This document shows, piece by piece, positions 8,527-15,702 of a stretch of DNA of 49,387 nucleotides. Origin of the DNA: a virus; the IMG/VR virus record IMGVR_UViG_3300046520_000036, positions 1 to 49,387 of that record; one strand, 5' to 3'. The first letter of the stretch is position 1. Every line of letters starts with the position of its first letter. The notes under the pieces were generated by a model that was given only the letters and a program-made list of their open reading frames with translations, had not been told where the DNA came from and did no database searches. The translations under genes were made by a program, and so were the position numbers.

Positions 8527-10722
8527 ATGACAACCACCTACAACACCGGTAATCCAATCGGCTCAACCTCGCCGAAGGATCTTTATGATAACGCCTCAAA
8601 CCTCGATGATCTGTTGTTGGGGCCGTCTCCGTCATACCCAGATCGTTTGGGCCAGCGTCGCCAATCGTGGGCGGGCATGGAGCAATCGATTCGCGACGCA
8701 GTTGTTGCTGCCGGATACGAGTATGTCGGGGACTATGACGACGGTCCGATCACCATCGTCAGGGCTAACCAGATATTCAGCAAAGACGGGGAATTCTGGA
8801 AGCCTGCGGCATCACTGTCTCTGCCGTATACGACTGTCGAAGATTGGGTAGTTGATCAGCCTAAATTTGTATCTGTCGGCGACGCAGCGTTACGGCAGGA
8901 TCTTGCCTCATCTTCCGGCACGACAATGGTTGGGCGCGGCGCTGAAACATTAGAGGACAGTCTCGACGGTATCGAATCTGACATTTTATCGATAAACAGT
9001 GCAGGCTTCCTGAAGCGTCAGAATGAATACGTGCTCTCGTCGACCATGGACGATATGGGCAACGTAGATATGCTGAATGCCGGTATCGATAGCGGTGTTG
9101 TGCGGATCACCGTTGTAGGGGATTCCATAGCGCAAGGCGACAGTCAGAGCACCTACGAAGACTCGATGGTAGGCGTGGTTCGTCGGGCGCTGGTGAAGCA
9201 GAATCCGGGGTTAACCTTCGCGATAGTAAACTTGAGCCTTGCCGGCCGAGGAATTGGGGCGTTCTCAGATCCAAACTTCAAAGGTATAGTCGGCCCGGTT
9301 GACAACCCAGCGTTAGGTTACTACCGCGCTCCAGGTAGCGCTTCAGATAATCAGTGGCCGTCAGGCTCTACTGTGGGCCAATCATGGCTGGACGCGGTAA
9401 AGGCAACTACTCCAGATCTAGTAGTGGTAGCGCTCGGAGCAAACGACAACTCGGGCAGCGGCCCTGCGTTTGCTATCGCCATGAAATCGGCTCTGGCGCA
9501 AATGGCAGCGTGGCCAAAACCGCCATCCATCGCACTGGTCGCGACTACGATCCCCTCGCGCATTACCGCGCCAACGTTTCAAGACGCCATCCAGACCTGC
9601 GCTGATGTTACCCGAGGAATCGCCCGCGAGCTTAACCACAGCCTGTTCGACGCTAACCGGTATCAGCTGCTGTTGCGGGATGCTGTCGATATTGCGAACA
9701 AGAAATATGCGATTGACTCTGGATTCGCCGGGTTCCCTACTGGCTGGACCCCGGCAGTAGGTTCGACTATGTCTCTTAGCGGTGGAGACATTTCCGGCAC
9801 CGGCTTAGTAACGCGCGATCTTACTACTGAAGATTTACATATCTCGGCTACCTTCACGATCCCTAACTGGGCAGTGCAGACGGCCAATATTTTCTACCGC
9901 GCCACCAGCGGTGGCCTAGCGTATACCGTACAGCTTGCACCGGGCGGTGGACTGTTTTTGTACTACAACTTAAGCATTATTGCCTCTATCGTAATCTCGC
10001 CGCCAGCCGACGGGGTGCCAGTCACTATAGAGGCTATTGTCGAGGGAGCGTATCACAAGATCTATGTAAACGGTGCACTAGCCCTTACGGCATGGAATTA
10101 CGAACAGCTTCGCGCGGGCAAACACGGGTTCAACGTGACGGGTGGTTCCGGCACTATAAGCAATTACACAGGGCGCCTCGGGAGTCGATACGCGGTTGGC
10201 ATTGCTGAAATGACCGACACCGATATTTTTGGCGTGTACCCAGACGACTGGAACACTAACCCAGATTCGGCTGGCGGCAACGGCATCAACCACCTGACTA
10301 AGCGCGGCAGCACGGTTATAAACGCGCAAAGCTGGACCCCGCTTCTCCATCACTTCAAGCGCTACGCCGGATCGCGTCGAGTAAACATAGTGCGCGGCTC
10401 GAATGCAGACCTGACTAGTGCATTTGACTCCAATCCGGGGCAGCAGCTGTCCATTAAGATTGATGCAGTTTCAGGACCTCCGAGCGCTGTCATGGTGATT
10501 GCGACCGGCGTCACCGCCACTGGATTTGCACATAGCTCTGCGCGGGTTTCAGGCGGGCGCACAGTGGTGTGTTCTATATTCCTTAGCGCCATAGGTGACA
10601 TCTTGCCGGTTGCGTTGGCGCTCGGGCCAGGTTGGTGGACAATCGTTGCGCGCGGCTCACTGTCGCGCAATTCAAGCGGCTATGCGAACTCATTACTGGT
10701 CGAGGCCTATAGCACGCCATAA
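8527..10722 (+). CDS. Tailspike with SGNH/GDSL esterase domain
   Basis: The 731-residue product shares its N-terminal anchor (YNTGNPIGSTSPKDLYDNA) with the upstream fibre. Residues about 193-600 carry an SGNH hydrolase: VVGDSIAQG with Ser200, VVALGANDNSG with Asn306, and GINHLTKRG with His589. A jelly-roll-like segment of about 155 residues (roughly 395-550) lies between the Asn block and the His block and looks like a concanavalin/laminin-G type insertion. The usual DxxH aspartate, three residues before the His, is Gly586 here. The expected job is deacetylation of surface polysaccharide during adsorption. A terminator follows directly. Confidence 0.82.
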   Translation: MTTTYNTGNPIGSTSPKDLYDNASNLDDLLLGPSPSYPDRLGQRRQSWAGMEQSIRDAVVAAGYEYVGDYDDGPITIVRANQIFSKDGEFWKPAASLSLPYTTVEDWVVDQPKFVSVGDAALRQDLASSSGTTMVGRGAETLEDSLDGIESDILSINSAGFLKRQNEYVLSSTMDDMGNVDMLNAGIDSGVVRITVVGDSIAQGDSQSTYEDSMVGVVRRALVKQNPGLTFAIVNLSLAGRGIGAFSDPNFKGIVGPVDNPALGYYRAPGSASDNQWPSGSTVGQSWLDAVKATTPDLVVVALGANDNSGSGPAFAIAMKSALAQMAAWPKPPSIALVATTIPSRITAPTFQDAIQTCADVTRGIARELNHSLFDANRYQLLLRDAVDIANKKYAIDSGFAGFPTGWTPAVGSTMSLSGGDISGTGLVTRDLTTEDLHISATFTIPNWAVQTANIFYRATSGGLAYTVQLAPGGGLFLYYNLSIIASIVISPPADGVPVTIEAIVEGAYHKIYVNGALALTAWNYEQLRAGKHGFNVTGGSGTISNYTGRLGSRYAVGIAEMTDTDIFGVYPDDWNTNPDSAGGNGINHLTKRGSTVINAQSWTPLLHHFKRYAGSRRVNIVRGSNADLTSAFDSNPGQQLSIKIDAVSGPPSAVMVIATGVTATGFAHSSARVSGGRTVVCSIFLSAIGDILPVALALGPGWWTIVARGSLSRNSSGYANSLLVEAYSTP

Positions 10723-10727
10723 ACAAA

Positions 10728-10757
10728 AACCCCGCCTAATAAGCGGGGGTTCTTTTA
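10728..10757 (+). terminator. Rho-independent terminator after tail fibre operon
   Basis: AACCCCGC at 10728-10735 pairs with GCGGGGGTT at 10743-10751 around the loop CTAATAA, followed by TCTTTT. It separates the rightward tail genes from the converging leftward operon. Confidence 0.85.
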
Positions 10758-10949
10758 GTGCAAAGTAGGTGGTTTCGATAGTAGTTCCGGTTCTTCTCCT
10801 TCATGCGCAAGTTCGGCAATCATTACATAATGATCCGTATCCTTGCATGGCTCCATCTGGATATTGAATCCATGCCCCGCCAGTTCGCAGACTAGATCCG
10901 CGACCATGTCCGGAAACGGGAAGAATTTTAGTTTGATTCGTTGACTCAT
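10755..10949 (-). CDS. Small protein of unknown function
   Basis: I do not recognise this 64-residue product. The start ATG at 10949 overlaps the stop of the upstream gene as ATGA and has an AAGGAAG ribosome site. The sequence is a mixed alpha/beta pattern with a DMVADLVCEL segment and an acidic C-terminus, without membrane segments. It is the last gene of the leftward operon that starts near 13080, and its stop touches the convergent terminator. Confidence 0.65.
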   Translation of the reverse strand: MSQRIKLKFFPFPDMVADLVCELAGHGFNIQMEPCKDTDHYVMIAELAHEGEEPELLSKPPTLH

Positions 10950-11152
10950 TTGATTGGCTTCCTTATTGGCTGGGTTCCAGTGCATTCATTGCAGTAAAGA
11001 ATCCCTAGACTCTGAAAAAAGATCGCCCCGCTACCGCCGATCTCGTGACTGCATTCGCAAACTTTCTGCGAGAACTCTAAGTTCTTCTCGCATCTCGACC
11101 TGACCAGCAATCCACATTCCTTTCTCTGCTCCTGATTGATAAGGGCATTCAT
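10946..11152 (-). CDS. Small Cys-rich protein, probable zinc binder
   Basis: The 68-residue product has CECSH near residues 32-36 and YCNEC near 54-58, which could form a small zinc ribbon. ATG at 11152 has a GGAG site 8 bases upstream, and the stop forms ATGA with the next gene, both good signs of translation. It overlaps the upstream 62-residue gene by 122 bases in another frame, which is unusual. A shorter internal start is possible. Confidence 0.5.
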   Translation of the reverse strand: MNALINQEQRKECGLLVRSRCEKNLEFSQKVCECSHEIGGSGAIFFQSLGILYCNECTGTQPIRKPIK

Positions 11153-11219
11153 GCTTATTCTCCAGATACGCTACCTTGCCCTCAAGGTAAAACGGGTTGC
11201 TCAAAACTTTATGCTGCAT
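11031..11219 (-). CDS. Small Rmf-like phage protein
   Basis: The 62-residue product contains NPFYLEGKVAYLENKHECPY followed by W and G residues. This resembles the short family of phage proteins related in pattern to ribosome modulation factor (an AF.AG....CPY...W..G layout). Resemblance is by eye only. It starts at ATG 11219 after a GGGAAG site, three bases from the upstream stop. The C-terminal half is highly charged (MREELRVLAESLRMQSRDRR) and overlaps the next gene in a different frame. Confidence 0.55.
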   Translation of the reverse strand: MQHKVLSNPFYLEGKVAYLENKHECPYQSGAEKGMWIAGQVEMREELRVLAESLRMQSRDRR

Positions 11220-11221
11220 AA

Positions 11222-11434
11222 CTACTTCCCTAAAGCCTTCAATGCTGCGCTCAGTCTTGGCGTTTGTGTCGCCTCCTGAGCAGCCGCAATCAATTCCAAT
11301 ATTGCTGCACGATTGGCGGCATGTCTAACTTTGTTCTGTTCGCTATGGCACTTGATACAGGCCCTGTTCGGCAAGTAACGACGACCGGCGATCTCAGGAT
11401 GCTTGGCGCACTCTTCGCCGTAGAAGGCTCTCAT
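11222..11434 (-). CDS. Small zinc-finger-like phage protein
   Basis: The 70-residue product has the layout FYGxxCxxH...RRYLPNRACIKCHSEQN, a short zinc-binding pattern seen in many small phage proteins that resemble the recombination endonuclease VII fold or its remnants. The C-terminal half is an Ala-rich helix. The start overlaps the stop of the upstream gene as ATGA. Function is unknown; nucleic-acid binding is plausible. Confidence 0.65.
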   Translation of the reverse strand: MRAFYGEECAKHPEIAGRRYLPNRACIKCHSEQNKVRHAANRAAILELIAAAQEATQTPRLSAALKALGK

Positions 11435-12054
11435 TTAGCTAACTCTCTTAGATCGACAGAGAGACAAAAATCATCTAATTCAAGCTTGGCCGAAATTACT
11501 TCGATTCCAGTCTTCATCCGCTCAATCTCCAACTTCAGCTGACGGACTTTGCGAAACTCCTTGTCGTACAGGGCCTGAAGTCTTTCAACTTCAGCCATAT
11601 CATCATCAATGCCAGATTTCAGCCGAGTATTTTGATCGGTAAGCTGCACGATGGTGGCTTGCAGTTCGGCGAGTTCGGGCGGGGCGGTGTAGAGAGGGGA
11701 TTCTTCATAGAATCCGTCAGGCAGCACAATCCACTTCTTACGGCTGAACAAGGGTTGATACTCATATCCGTCTTCGGATCGCTCTAGGTACATCCACGCG
11801 AAAGGCTGGCGCTCGACGACAGGGGCGGCGAACTCTACCAGCGTTGTGCTGCCTTCTTCCGGATACTCGGCGGTCGCCAGATGCAGACCATAGACCTCTT
11901 TCCCGTCATCGTCAGTTACGGTGCCTACCCACAGCAGCCCGTCTGAATGCTCGCCGAAGTTATCCCCGCCGTCTCCGCAGTGAAAGTTGATTGCGCCGAT
12001 TGTTTCTCTGTCCAGCAGCATTGATGCCGGGACTAAAACCATTTTACTGCTCAT
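11431..12054 (-). CDS. Phage protein of unknown function with C-terminal coiled coil
   Basis: The start is placed at ATG 12054, which overlaps the upstream stop (ATGA), giving 207 residues; a longer reading frame upstream lies inside the neighbour. Residues about 5-70 form a beta-rich acidic domain (CGDGGDNFGEHSDGLLWVG), 75-125 include an FAWMYLERSEDG segment, and about 125-195 form a heptad-rich coiled coil (ELQATIVQLTDQN onward). The modular layout is common in accessory proteins of Pseudomonas phages. Role unknown. Confidence 0.65.
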   Translation of the reverse strand: MSSKMVLVPASMLLDRETIGAINFHCGDGGDNFGEHSDGLLWVGTVTDDDGKEVYGLHLATAEYPEEGSTTLVEFAAPVVERQPFAWMYLERSEDGYEYQPLFSRKKWIVLPDGFYEESPLYTAPPELAELQATIVQLTDQNTRLKSGIDDDMAEVERLQALYDKEFRKVRQLKLEIERMKTGIEVISAKLELDDFCLSVDLRELAK

Positions 12055-12545
12055 TCGATTGCTCCCGATTCGGTGGGTTGGTGAAATAACGCGGCCTCGA
12101 TTTCGGCCTGAACGTTTCCGGCCAGTGCGTAATCGCACAGATGGTCCTGTCGCCCTACCATTCGAATGGCTTGGAGCGCTCGACCAAGCAATGCAAGTTG
12201 GTCCGCATTCCGCTGCTCGGCGGCTGCCAGGCGCTCTTTGATTCTGCCGTTCTGGCGCATAAGCTTAAAGTGCTCTGACTCTGCGTTCAGCGGTAGTTCA
12301 TGCTCCGAAGCAACATACGGCCGGCCAGCAAGAACAAGTTCGCAGCGCTTGCCTATCCAGCGTAAGCGACGGGTCACGGTGCGCGACTGGCCGCATGTCT
12401 TCTCGATGTGCTCCAGGGTTTCCCGCAGCGCAGCCAGTTCACGATCATGCTCGTCCGCGCGAACCATCAGCACTTCACATTCGTGCAGATTGCCGCCGAT
12501 ACACAACGCGGTTTCAATGACCGCATAACGCATTACTTTACTCAT
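12051..12545 (-). CDS. Phage protein of unknown function, helical
   Basis: I do not recognise this 164-residue product. ATG 12545 is chosen because GGAGG lies 7 bases upstream; a GTG one codon earlier is the alternative. Most of the sequence is predicted helix with charged heptads (ADEHDRELAALRETLEHIEK; RIKERLAAAEQRNADQ), suggesting a coiled coil or a small oligomer. Both ends overlap neighbouring genes, so it is translated as part of the operon. Confidence 0.65.
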   Translation of the reverse strand: MSKVMRYAVIETALCIGGNLHECEVLMVRADEHDRELAALRETLEHIEKTCGQSRTVTRRLRWIGKRCELVLAGRPYVASEHELPLNAESEHFKLMRQNGRIKERLAAAEQRNADQLALLGRALQAIRMVGRQDHLCDYALAGNVQAEIEAALFHQPTESGAIE

Positions 12546-12622
12546 CACAAATCCTCCGATAGTCCGTTATGAAACAGGCGGCACGTCAGCGCCAGAAAGA
12601 CGAGATAACTAGCAATCCACAT
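12545..12622 (-). CDS. 25-residue membrane micro-protein
   Basis: A short gene (start ATG 12622 within TGATG of the upstream stop; stop overlapping the next start) encodes MWIASYLVFLALTCRLFHNG and five more residues, a single hydrophobic helix. The tight overlaps on both sides are the main evidence; the length alone would not support it. It could be a small membrane effector or simply a coupling cistron. Confidence 0.45.
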   Translation of the reverse strand: MWIASYLVFLALTCRLFHNGLSEDL

Positions 12623-12795
12623 CACGACTTGCACACCTTTTCAAAGTAGCCGTCTACGTTCGGCCACGTCTTCTCGGCGATCATCAAGCAGCGAAACGCC
12701 TGATCATCAAGGCCGTCATTATAGCTCATGCGGTTTGAGATAACGAAACCGGCCGACAGCAGAATTACGATTCCGATTGTTGTAATTGTTTTCAT
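12622..12795 (-). CDS. 57-residue secreted or membrane-anchored protein
   Basis: ATG 12795 follows a clear GGAGG site. The first about 20 residues (MKTITTIGIVILLSAGFVIS) form a signal anchor or signal peptide; the remaining 37 are polar with two Cys (FRCLMIAEK and VCKS) that could form a disulfide in the periplasm. It lies directly upstream of the 25-residue membrane protein. I do not recognise it; a role at the envelope is inferred. Confidence 0.6.
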   Translation of the reverse strand: MKTITTIGIVILLSAGFVISNRMSYNDGLDDQAFRCLMIAEKTWPNVDGYFEKVCKS

Positions 12796-12797
12796 GA

Positions 12798-13052
12798 TTA
12801 ATCCTCCATATTCAATTCAGACTGCGACGGATCTTCCATGTCTACAGCATCAGAGTCGAATTTGCACTCCCATACGTGACTGTAGAGAGACGAATAGAGT
12901 TCGTAGCTGATGCCGCCAACGAGTAGGGCCCCACGCAGCATGCCGAAGATATGCTTGTACTCGCTGGTACGGGAACGCTGAAATTTGTCGTCTGCGTACG
13001 AGATGGCTTTATGTATGGTTTTTACGAATTCTGCTTGGTTGCCTGCGTGCAT
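12798..13052 (-). CDS. First gene of leftward accessory operon, unknown function
   Basis: The start is placed at ATG 13052 (AGGAG 9 bases upstream), giving 84 residues, because the leftward promoter at 13081-13110 would not transcribe the longer upstream frame. The N-terminal half is helical and basic; a LRGALLVGGISYELY stretch is weakly hydrophobic; the C-terminus is acidic (SDAVDMEDPSQSELNMED). Function unknown. Confidence 0.6.
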   Translation of the reverse strand: MHAGNQAEFVKTIHKAISYADDKFQRSRTSEYKHIFGMLRGALLVGGISYELYSSLYSHVWECKFDSDAVDMEDPSQSELNMED

Positions 13053-13080
13053 TAGGTACTGCTCCTGTTGGCTTGATCGA

Positions 13081-13110
13081 ATTGTATTCCTTTGCTGGCG
13101 ATTTGCGCAA
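13081..13110 (-). promoter_or_regulatory. Leftward sigma70-like promoter
   Basis: On the minus strand TTGCGC (13110-13105), an 18-base spacer and TACAAT (13086-13081) precede the 12798-13052 gene by about 30 bases. It lies back to back with a rightward late-type -10 element at 13120. Confidence 0.65.
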
Positions 13111-13119
13111 TCTATTTTT

Positions 13120-13128
13120 TGGTAAACT
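13120..13128 (+). promoter_or_regulatory. Extended -10 (late-type) promoter for lysis genes
   Basis: TGGTAAACT matches the TGNTAAAAT motif seen upstream of structural genes and has no good -35 at the right distance. It lies 28 bases before the endolysin start. Confidence 0.5.
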
Positions 13129-13155
13129 GTGGATATATTTTCAGATGGTGATGTC

Positions 13156-13602
13156 ATGAAAACTTCGCAGGCCGGTATCGACCTAATCCACAGCTTTGAG
13201 ACGCTGCGGCTGAAGGCTTATCCAGATCCAGGTAGCAAGGATGGGAAGCCGTGGACTGTCGGATGGGGATCGACCGGTATGGATATCGGATCAGGTACGG
13301 TTTGGACCAAGGAACAGGCTGATGCTCGTTTCGCTAAGGAGCTGGCCAAGGTTGAACTCGGCGTGTCTCAGGCTGTAACCGTACCGCTCACACAGGGTCA
13401 GTTCGATGCGCTGGTGTCGTTCGCTTACAACCTAGGGCTCGGAAGTCTTCGTAGCTCTACGCTGCTGAAGATGCTCAACGAAGGCTATTACTCGAACGCA
13501 GGGCTTCAGCTACTTCGCTGGGACAAGAACGACGGAAAGGTTATGCCTGGCCTGACTCGCCGCCGCAAAGCTGAACTGAAAATGTTCTCCGGAGAACACT
13601 AA
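13156..13602 (+). CDS. Endolysin, lysozyme family GH24
   Basis: The 148-residue enzyme cleaves the glycan strands of peptidoglycan at lysis. The T4/P21-type catalytic set is visible: Glu15 in HSFE, Asp24 in AYPDPG (spacing of 8, as in the family), and Thr34 in WTVGWG. FDALVSFAYNLG and the C-terminal RRRKAEL block are family hallmarks. The N-terminus lacks a signal or signal-anchor sequence, so export should need a canonical holin. ATG 13156 gives the normal family start; a GTG at 13129 is possible but adds nine atypical residues. Its last codons contain the 16-bp perfect palindrome at 13583-13598. Confidence 0.92.
   Translation: MKTSQAGIDLIHSFETLRLKAYPDPGSKDGKPWTVGWGSTGMDIGSGTVWTKEQADARFAKELAKVELGVSQAVTVPLTQGQFDALVSFAYNLGLGSLRSSTLLKMLNEGYYSNAGLQLLRWDKNDGKVMPGLTRRRKAELKMFSGEH
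13584..13597. repeat. Dispersed palindrome, copy 1
   Basis: GTTCTCCGGAGAAC is a perfect inverted repeat (16 bp perfect with flanking T/A). It spans the end of the endolysin gene just ahead of the Rz start. Family consensus GTTYTCYGGAGAAC. Confidence 0.75.
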
Positions 13603-14042
13603 TGCCAATCTGGCTAACCGCGCTACCCTGGCGATTCCTCTCAGGGCTAGCGTGTGGCGCGTTCGTGGTTTTCCTTTGGCATGATGCGAGCGTGTCGAGA
13701 ATCGAGCTTAAACAAGCTCAGGAGAAGGCGCAGGCTACACTAGAGCAGTCAATCGTTGTAACTCAAGCTGACGCAAAGGCCAGCAAGGAATTATCAGATG
13801 CAAAGGCTGTTACAGATGATCTTTCTAGGAGGCTTGCTGCTGGCTCTACAAGCCTGCGTGTCGGCGCCTCCTGTGTGCCAGTTGCCAGTGGTGCCGGCAT
13901 GGCTTCTAGAACAACTGCCGTCCTCGACCGAGAGTCTGAATCTGCTTATCTCGCCCACCGAGAACTCATCCAGCGAAAAGATGCCCAAATAAAAGGTTTG
14001 CAGGGGATTATCCGTGGGCTTGCTGCCGGCTCAAATCAATAG
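13602..14042 (+). CDS. Rz: Inner-membrane spanin (Rz-like)
   Basis: The 146-residue protein has an N-terminal transmembrane anchor (about residues 9-26) followed by a long Gln/Ala/Lys-rich coiled coil facing the periplasm, the standard i-spanin plan. Together with Rz1 it would fuse inner and outer membranes in the last step of lysis. The start overlaps the endolysin stop (TAATG). An out-of-frame Rz1 gene is nested in its second half. Its 3' end overlaps the convergent leftward gene by 35 bases. Confidence 0.85.
   Translation: MPIWLTALPWRFLSGLACGAFVVFLWHDASVSRIELKQAQEKAQATLEQSIVVTQADAKASKELSDAKAVTDDLSRRLAAGSTSLRVGASCVPVASGAGMASRTTAVLDRESESAYLAHRELIQRKDAQIKGLQGIIRGLAAGSNQ
13798..13992 (+). CDS. 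Rz1: Outer-membrane spanin lipoprotein (Rz1-like), nested in Rz
   Basis: The 64-residue product lies in another frame entirely inside Rz, as in lambda. A signal peptide ends in the lipobox LQAC with Cys20 as the lipidation site, followed by a Pro-rich segment (SAPPVCQLPVVPAW). AAGGA 8 bases before ATG supports the start. It should be an outer-membrane lipoprotein that binds the C-terminus of Rz. Confidence 0.85.
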   Translation: MQRLLQMIFLGGLLLALQACVSAPPVCQLPVVPAWLLEQLPSSTESLNLLISPTENSSSEKMPK

Positions 14043-14520
14043 ACCTCCAAGGATTATGCCTTGGAGGAACTGGTTTATGCTTTTTAAACTCAACCTCGTA
14101 ACCGCGAAGAGATAACCAGCTCGTGACGCATGTAGCGTCTCTCCATCCGAAGAAGGAGGCAACCTCCGTCTTGGTGCTATAAGGGGCCATCTCACGAATA
14201 ACGTCAATTGCTGGAATTCCTGTTATGCGCGTGTACTCGCCAGCGGCGCTATTGTCCTTCGCCAGTTTTGCCGCTGATATATTTTTTCTTTCCTGGTCTG
14301 ATTTCTTGGGATTGTATGCAAGATCAGGCGAGCGAACCCTGTGAGAAATGTAATTGCCTATATTCTCAACCGTTCGCTTAGACACTTCGAACTTCTTAGC
14401 GATAGCCTCATAGCTAGCGATTGAGTTAATTCTCTCAATCTCTTCTTTCTTCCAGTCGATTAGCTGACGAATCTGCTCTACATCTTCCTCAGTTAACTTG
14501 GAATTCGGATGGTTTTTCAT
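14008..14520 (-). CDS. HTH protein with N-terminal domain shared with its neighbour
   Basis: The start is set at ATG 14520, giving 170 residues. Residues 4-50 (NSKLTEEDVEQIRQL, then AKKFEVSKRTVENI) form a helix-turn-helix of the kind found in phage regulators and at the C-termini of HNH homing endonucleases. The adjacent 61-residue gene carries the same domain. A second HTH-like stretch lies near 115-140 (KTEVASFFGWRDATCVTSWL). No nuclease motif is visible. A DNA-binding role is likely; the target is unknown. The 3' end overlaps Rz. Confidence 0.6.
   Translation of the reverse strand: MKNHPNSKLTEEDVEQIRQLIDWKKEEIERINSIASYEAIAKKFEVSKRTVENIGNYISHRVRSPDLAYNPKKSDQERKNISAAKLAKDNSAAGEYTRITGIPAIDVIREMAPYSTKTEVASFFGWRDATCVTSWLSLRGYEVEFKKHKPVPPRHNPWRSIDLSRQQAHG
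14044..14067. other. Inverted repeat at the lysis/early-operon junction
   Basis: CCTCCAAGG at 14044-14052 and CCTTGGAGG at 14059-14067 form a 9-bp perfect stem with loop ATTATG just after the Rz stop and within the end of the convergent gene. No U-run follows on either strand, so it is a weak terminator candidate at best. Confidence 0.4.
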
Positions 14521-14525
14521 GCTGC

Positions 14526-14711
14526 CTACCAAGTCTTATAGTGAACAATCTGCTGAATGCAAGTCTGTGACACGCCGAACTTTTCAGCCAATGCTCGATT
14601 TCCGGCAGTATCTCGAATGCGCTGAATCTCGGAATCCTTCCACTCATTAAGCTGGCGGATCATCTCAACATCTTCGTGGGTCAGCTTGGCGTTGCTGTTT
14701 ACTCTGCGCAT
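14526..14711 (-). CDS. Small HTH protein, paralogue of downstream neighbour
   Basis: The 61-residue product (NAKLTHEDVEMIRQL, then AEKFGVSQTCIQQIVHYKTW) is a single helix-turn-helix domain of the type found in many phage HNH proteins, here free-standing. It aligns with residues 4-50 of the 14008-14520 product and lies 5 bases upstream, so a tandem duplication followed by divergence is the simplest history. It probably binds DNA. Confidence 0.6.
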   Translation of the reverse strand: MRRVNSNAKLTHEDVEMIRQLNEWKDSEIQRIRDTAGNRALAEKFGVSQTCIQQIVHYKTW

Positions 14712-14741
14712 AAGGTTTCACTTTCTGTAACTTTGTGAATT

Positions 14742-14760
14742 GCCCCGTGGTTAGCGGGGC
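14742..14760 (-). terminator. GC hairpin after ssb operon
   Basis: On the minus strand GCCCCG, loop CTAACCA and CGGGGC form a strong hairpin between the ssb stop and the small HTH gene. There is no U-run, so termination may be partial. The CUAA loop appears on the same strand as the upstream gene, as in other terminators of this genome. Confidence 0.5.
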
Positions 14761-14769
14761 TTTGTTAGA

Positions 14770-15165
14770 TCAAAATGGGATCTGGCTATCCAGATCGTCA
14801 TCAAAGCCGGGAGATGCTTGGTTTGGCGCTGGACGAGATTGATGCTGAGGCGCAGGGCTAGCATTGCCGTCCTTCTTTCCGCCAACCAAGTCAATCGAGT
14901 TGACTCGAAGTGTTAGATATAGTTTGTCCTCGTGAGTGCGCGTGCCAAGCTCGCCAGAAACTGCAACCTGCTGACCCTTGACAAGGTAGTCAGCCAATTT
15001 TGATTCAGCTTGCCGGCCAAACAAGGCGCAGTCAATCCACAGCGTCTGCTCCTTCGTGCCGAAGCCTGACTTGACTCCAATGCTGAAATTTACTACTGCC
15101 GTATCGCCAGCCATGCCTTTACGGCAGTCTTTTCCCAAATTTCCAGTAAAATTACACGAGTTCAT
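14770..15165 (-). CDS. ssb: Single-stranded DNA-binding protein
   Basis: The 131-residue product has the OB-fold SSB core in residues 1-95 (MNSCNFTGNLGKD, FSIGVKSGFG, LWIDCALFGRQAE, GQQVAVSGELGTR), then a Gln/Pro/Ala linker and the acidic tip DDLDSQIPF, which recruits replication and repair partners. It coats single strands during phage replication and recombination. Its start overlaps the stop of the HNH gene as ATGA, and the recE-like gene lies upstream in the same direction. Confidence 0.92.
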   Translation of the reverse strand: MNSCNFTGNLGKDCRKGMAGDTAVVNFSIGVKSGFGTKEQTLWIDCALFGRQAESKLADYLVKGQQVAVSGELGTRTHEDKLYLTLRVNSIDLVGGKKDGNASPAPQHQSRPAPNQASPGFDDDLDSQIPF

Positions 15166-15677
15166 GCGTATTGTCCTTTTTCGTTTCTGGTGCGATTTTC
15201 GTTATTTTCAATCGCGTGAAGACTTGCGTGTTCTGATCTTGTCATAAGCTGTAGGTTTTCTAGGCGATTATCAGATCGGTCGTGATTGATGTGATGAACA
15301 CACTCGTTTGCCATCAACCTCCTTCCTATAACTGCTTCAATCGCAACAATGTGAGCTGATCTCCCTTTATGTTCGCCGAATGTGTATTCGATATAGCCGT
15401 GAGACGTAACTCTGAATCCGCGACCTTTTCCTGCCTTTGCTTCAGATTGCTTGCGCCTTGTCTCTTCGCTAATAGGGGCACGCTTTAGGTCTGGATCTCT
15501 GCCTGCTGTGAACCGGCCTCGCTCAACAGAAATCTGAATTGATTTCTTCTTACCTCTTAACGCGCCAGCATCCCTGAGCCGTCTCCATGTTGTGGAGTAG
15601 GACATCCCTGCTATCCCGGCGATTTCAGTAACCATCATCCCTGTCTCGTATAGCCGTGCTATTTCATCGATGTGCAT
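15162..15677 (-). CDS. HNH homing endonuclease
   Basis: The 171-residue product has an N-terminal HTH (ARLYETGMMVTEIAGIAGMS, about 7-30) and a C-terminal HNH nuclease with the core VHHINHDRSDNRLENLQLM (about 126-145), the layout of free-standing phage HNH homing nucleases. It lies between ssb and the 192-residue recombination-linked gene and has ATGA coupling to ssb, so it is probably an inserted selfish gene that kept operon continuity. An extended -10 promoter lies just upstream. Confidence 0.85.
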   Translation of the reverse strand: MHIDEIARLYETGMMVTEIAGIAGMSYSTTWRRLRDAGALRGKKKSIQISVERGRFTAGRDPDLKRAPISEETRRKQSEAKAGKGRGFRVTSHGYIEYTFGEHKGRSAHIVAIEAVIGRRLMANECVHHINHDRSDNRLENLQLMTRSEHASLHAIENNENRTRNEKGQYA

Positions 15678-15702
15678 GTGTTATTTCTCTGTGAAAAAAC
15701 AC

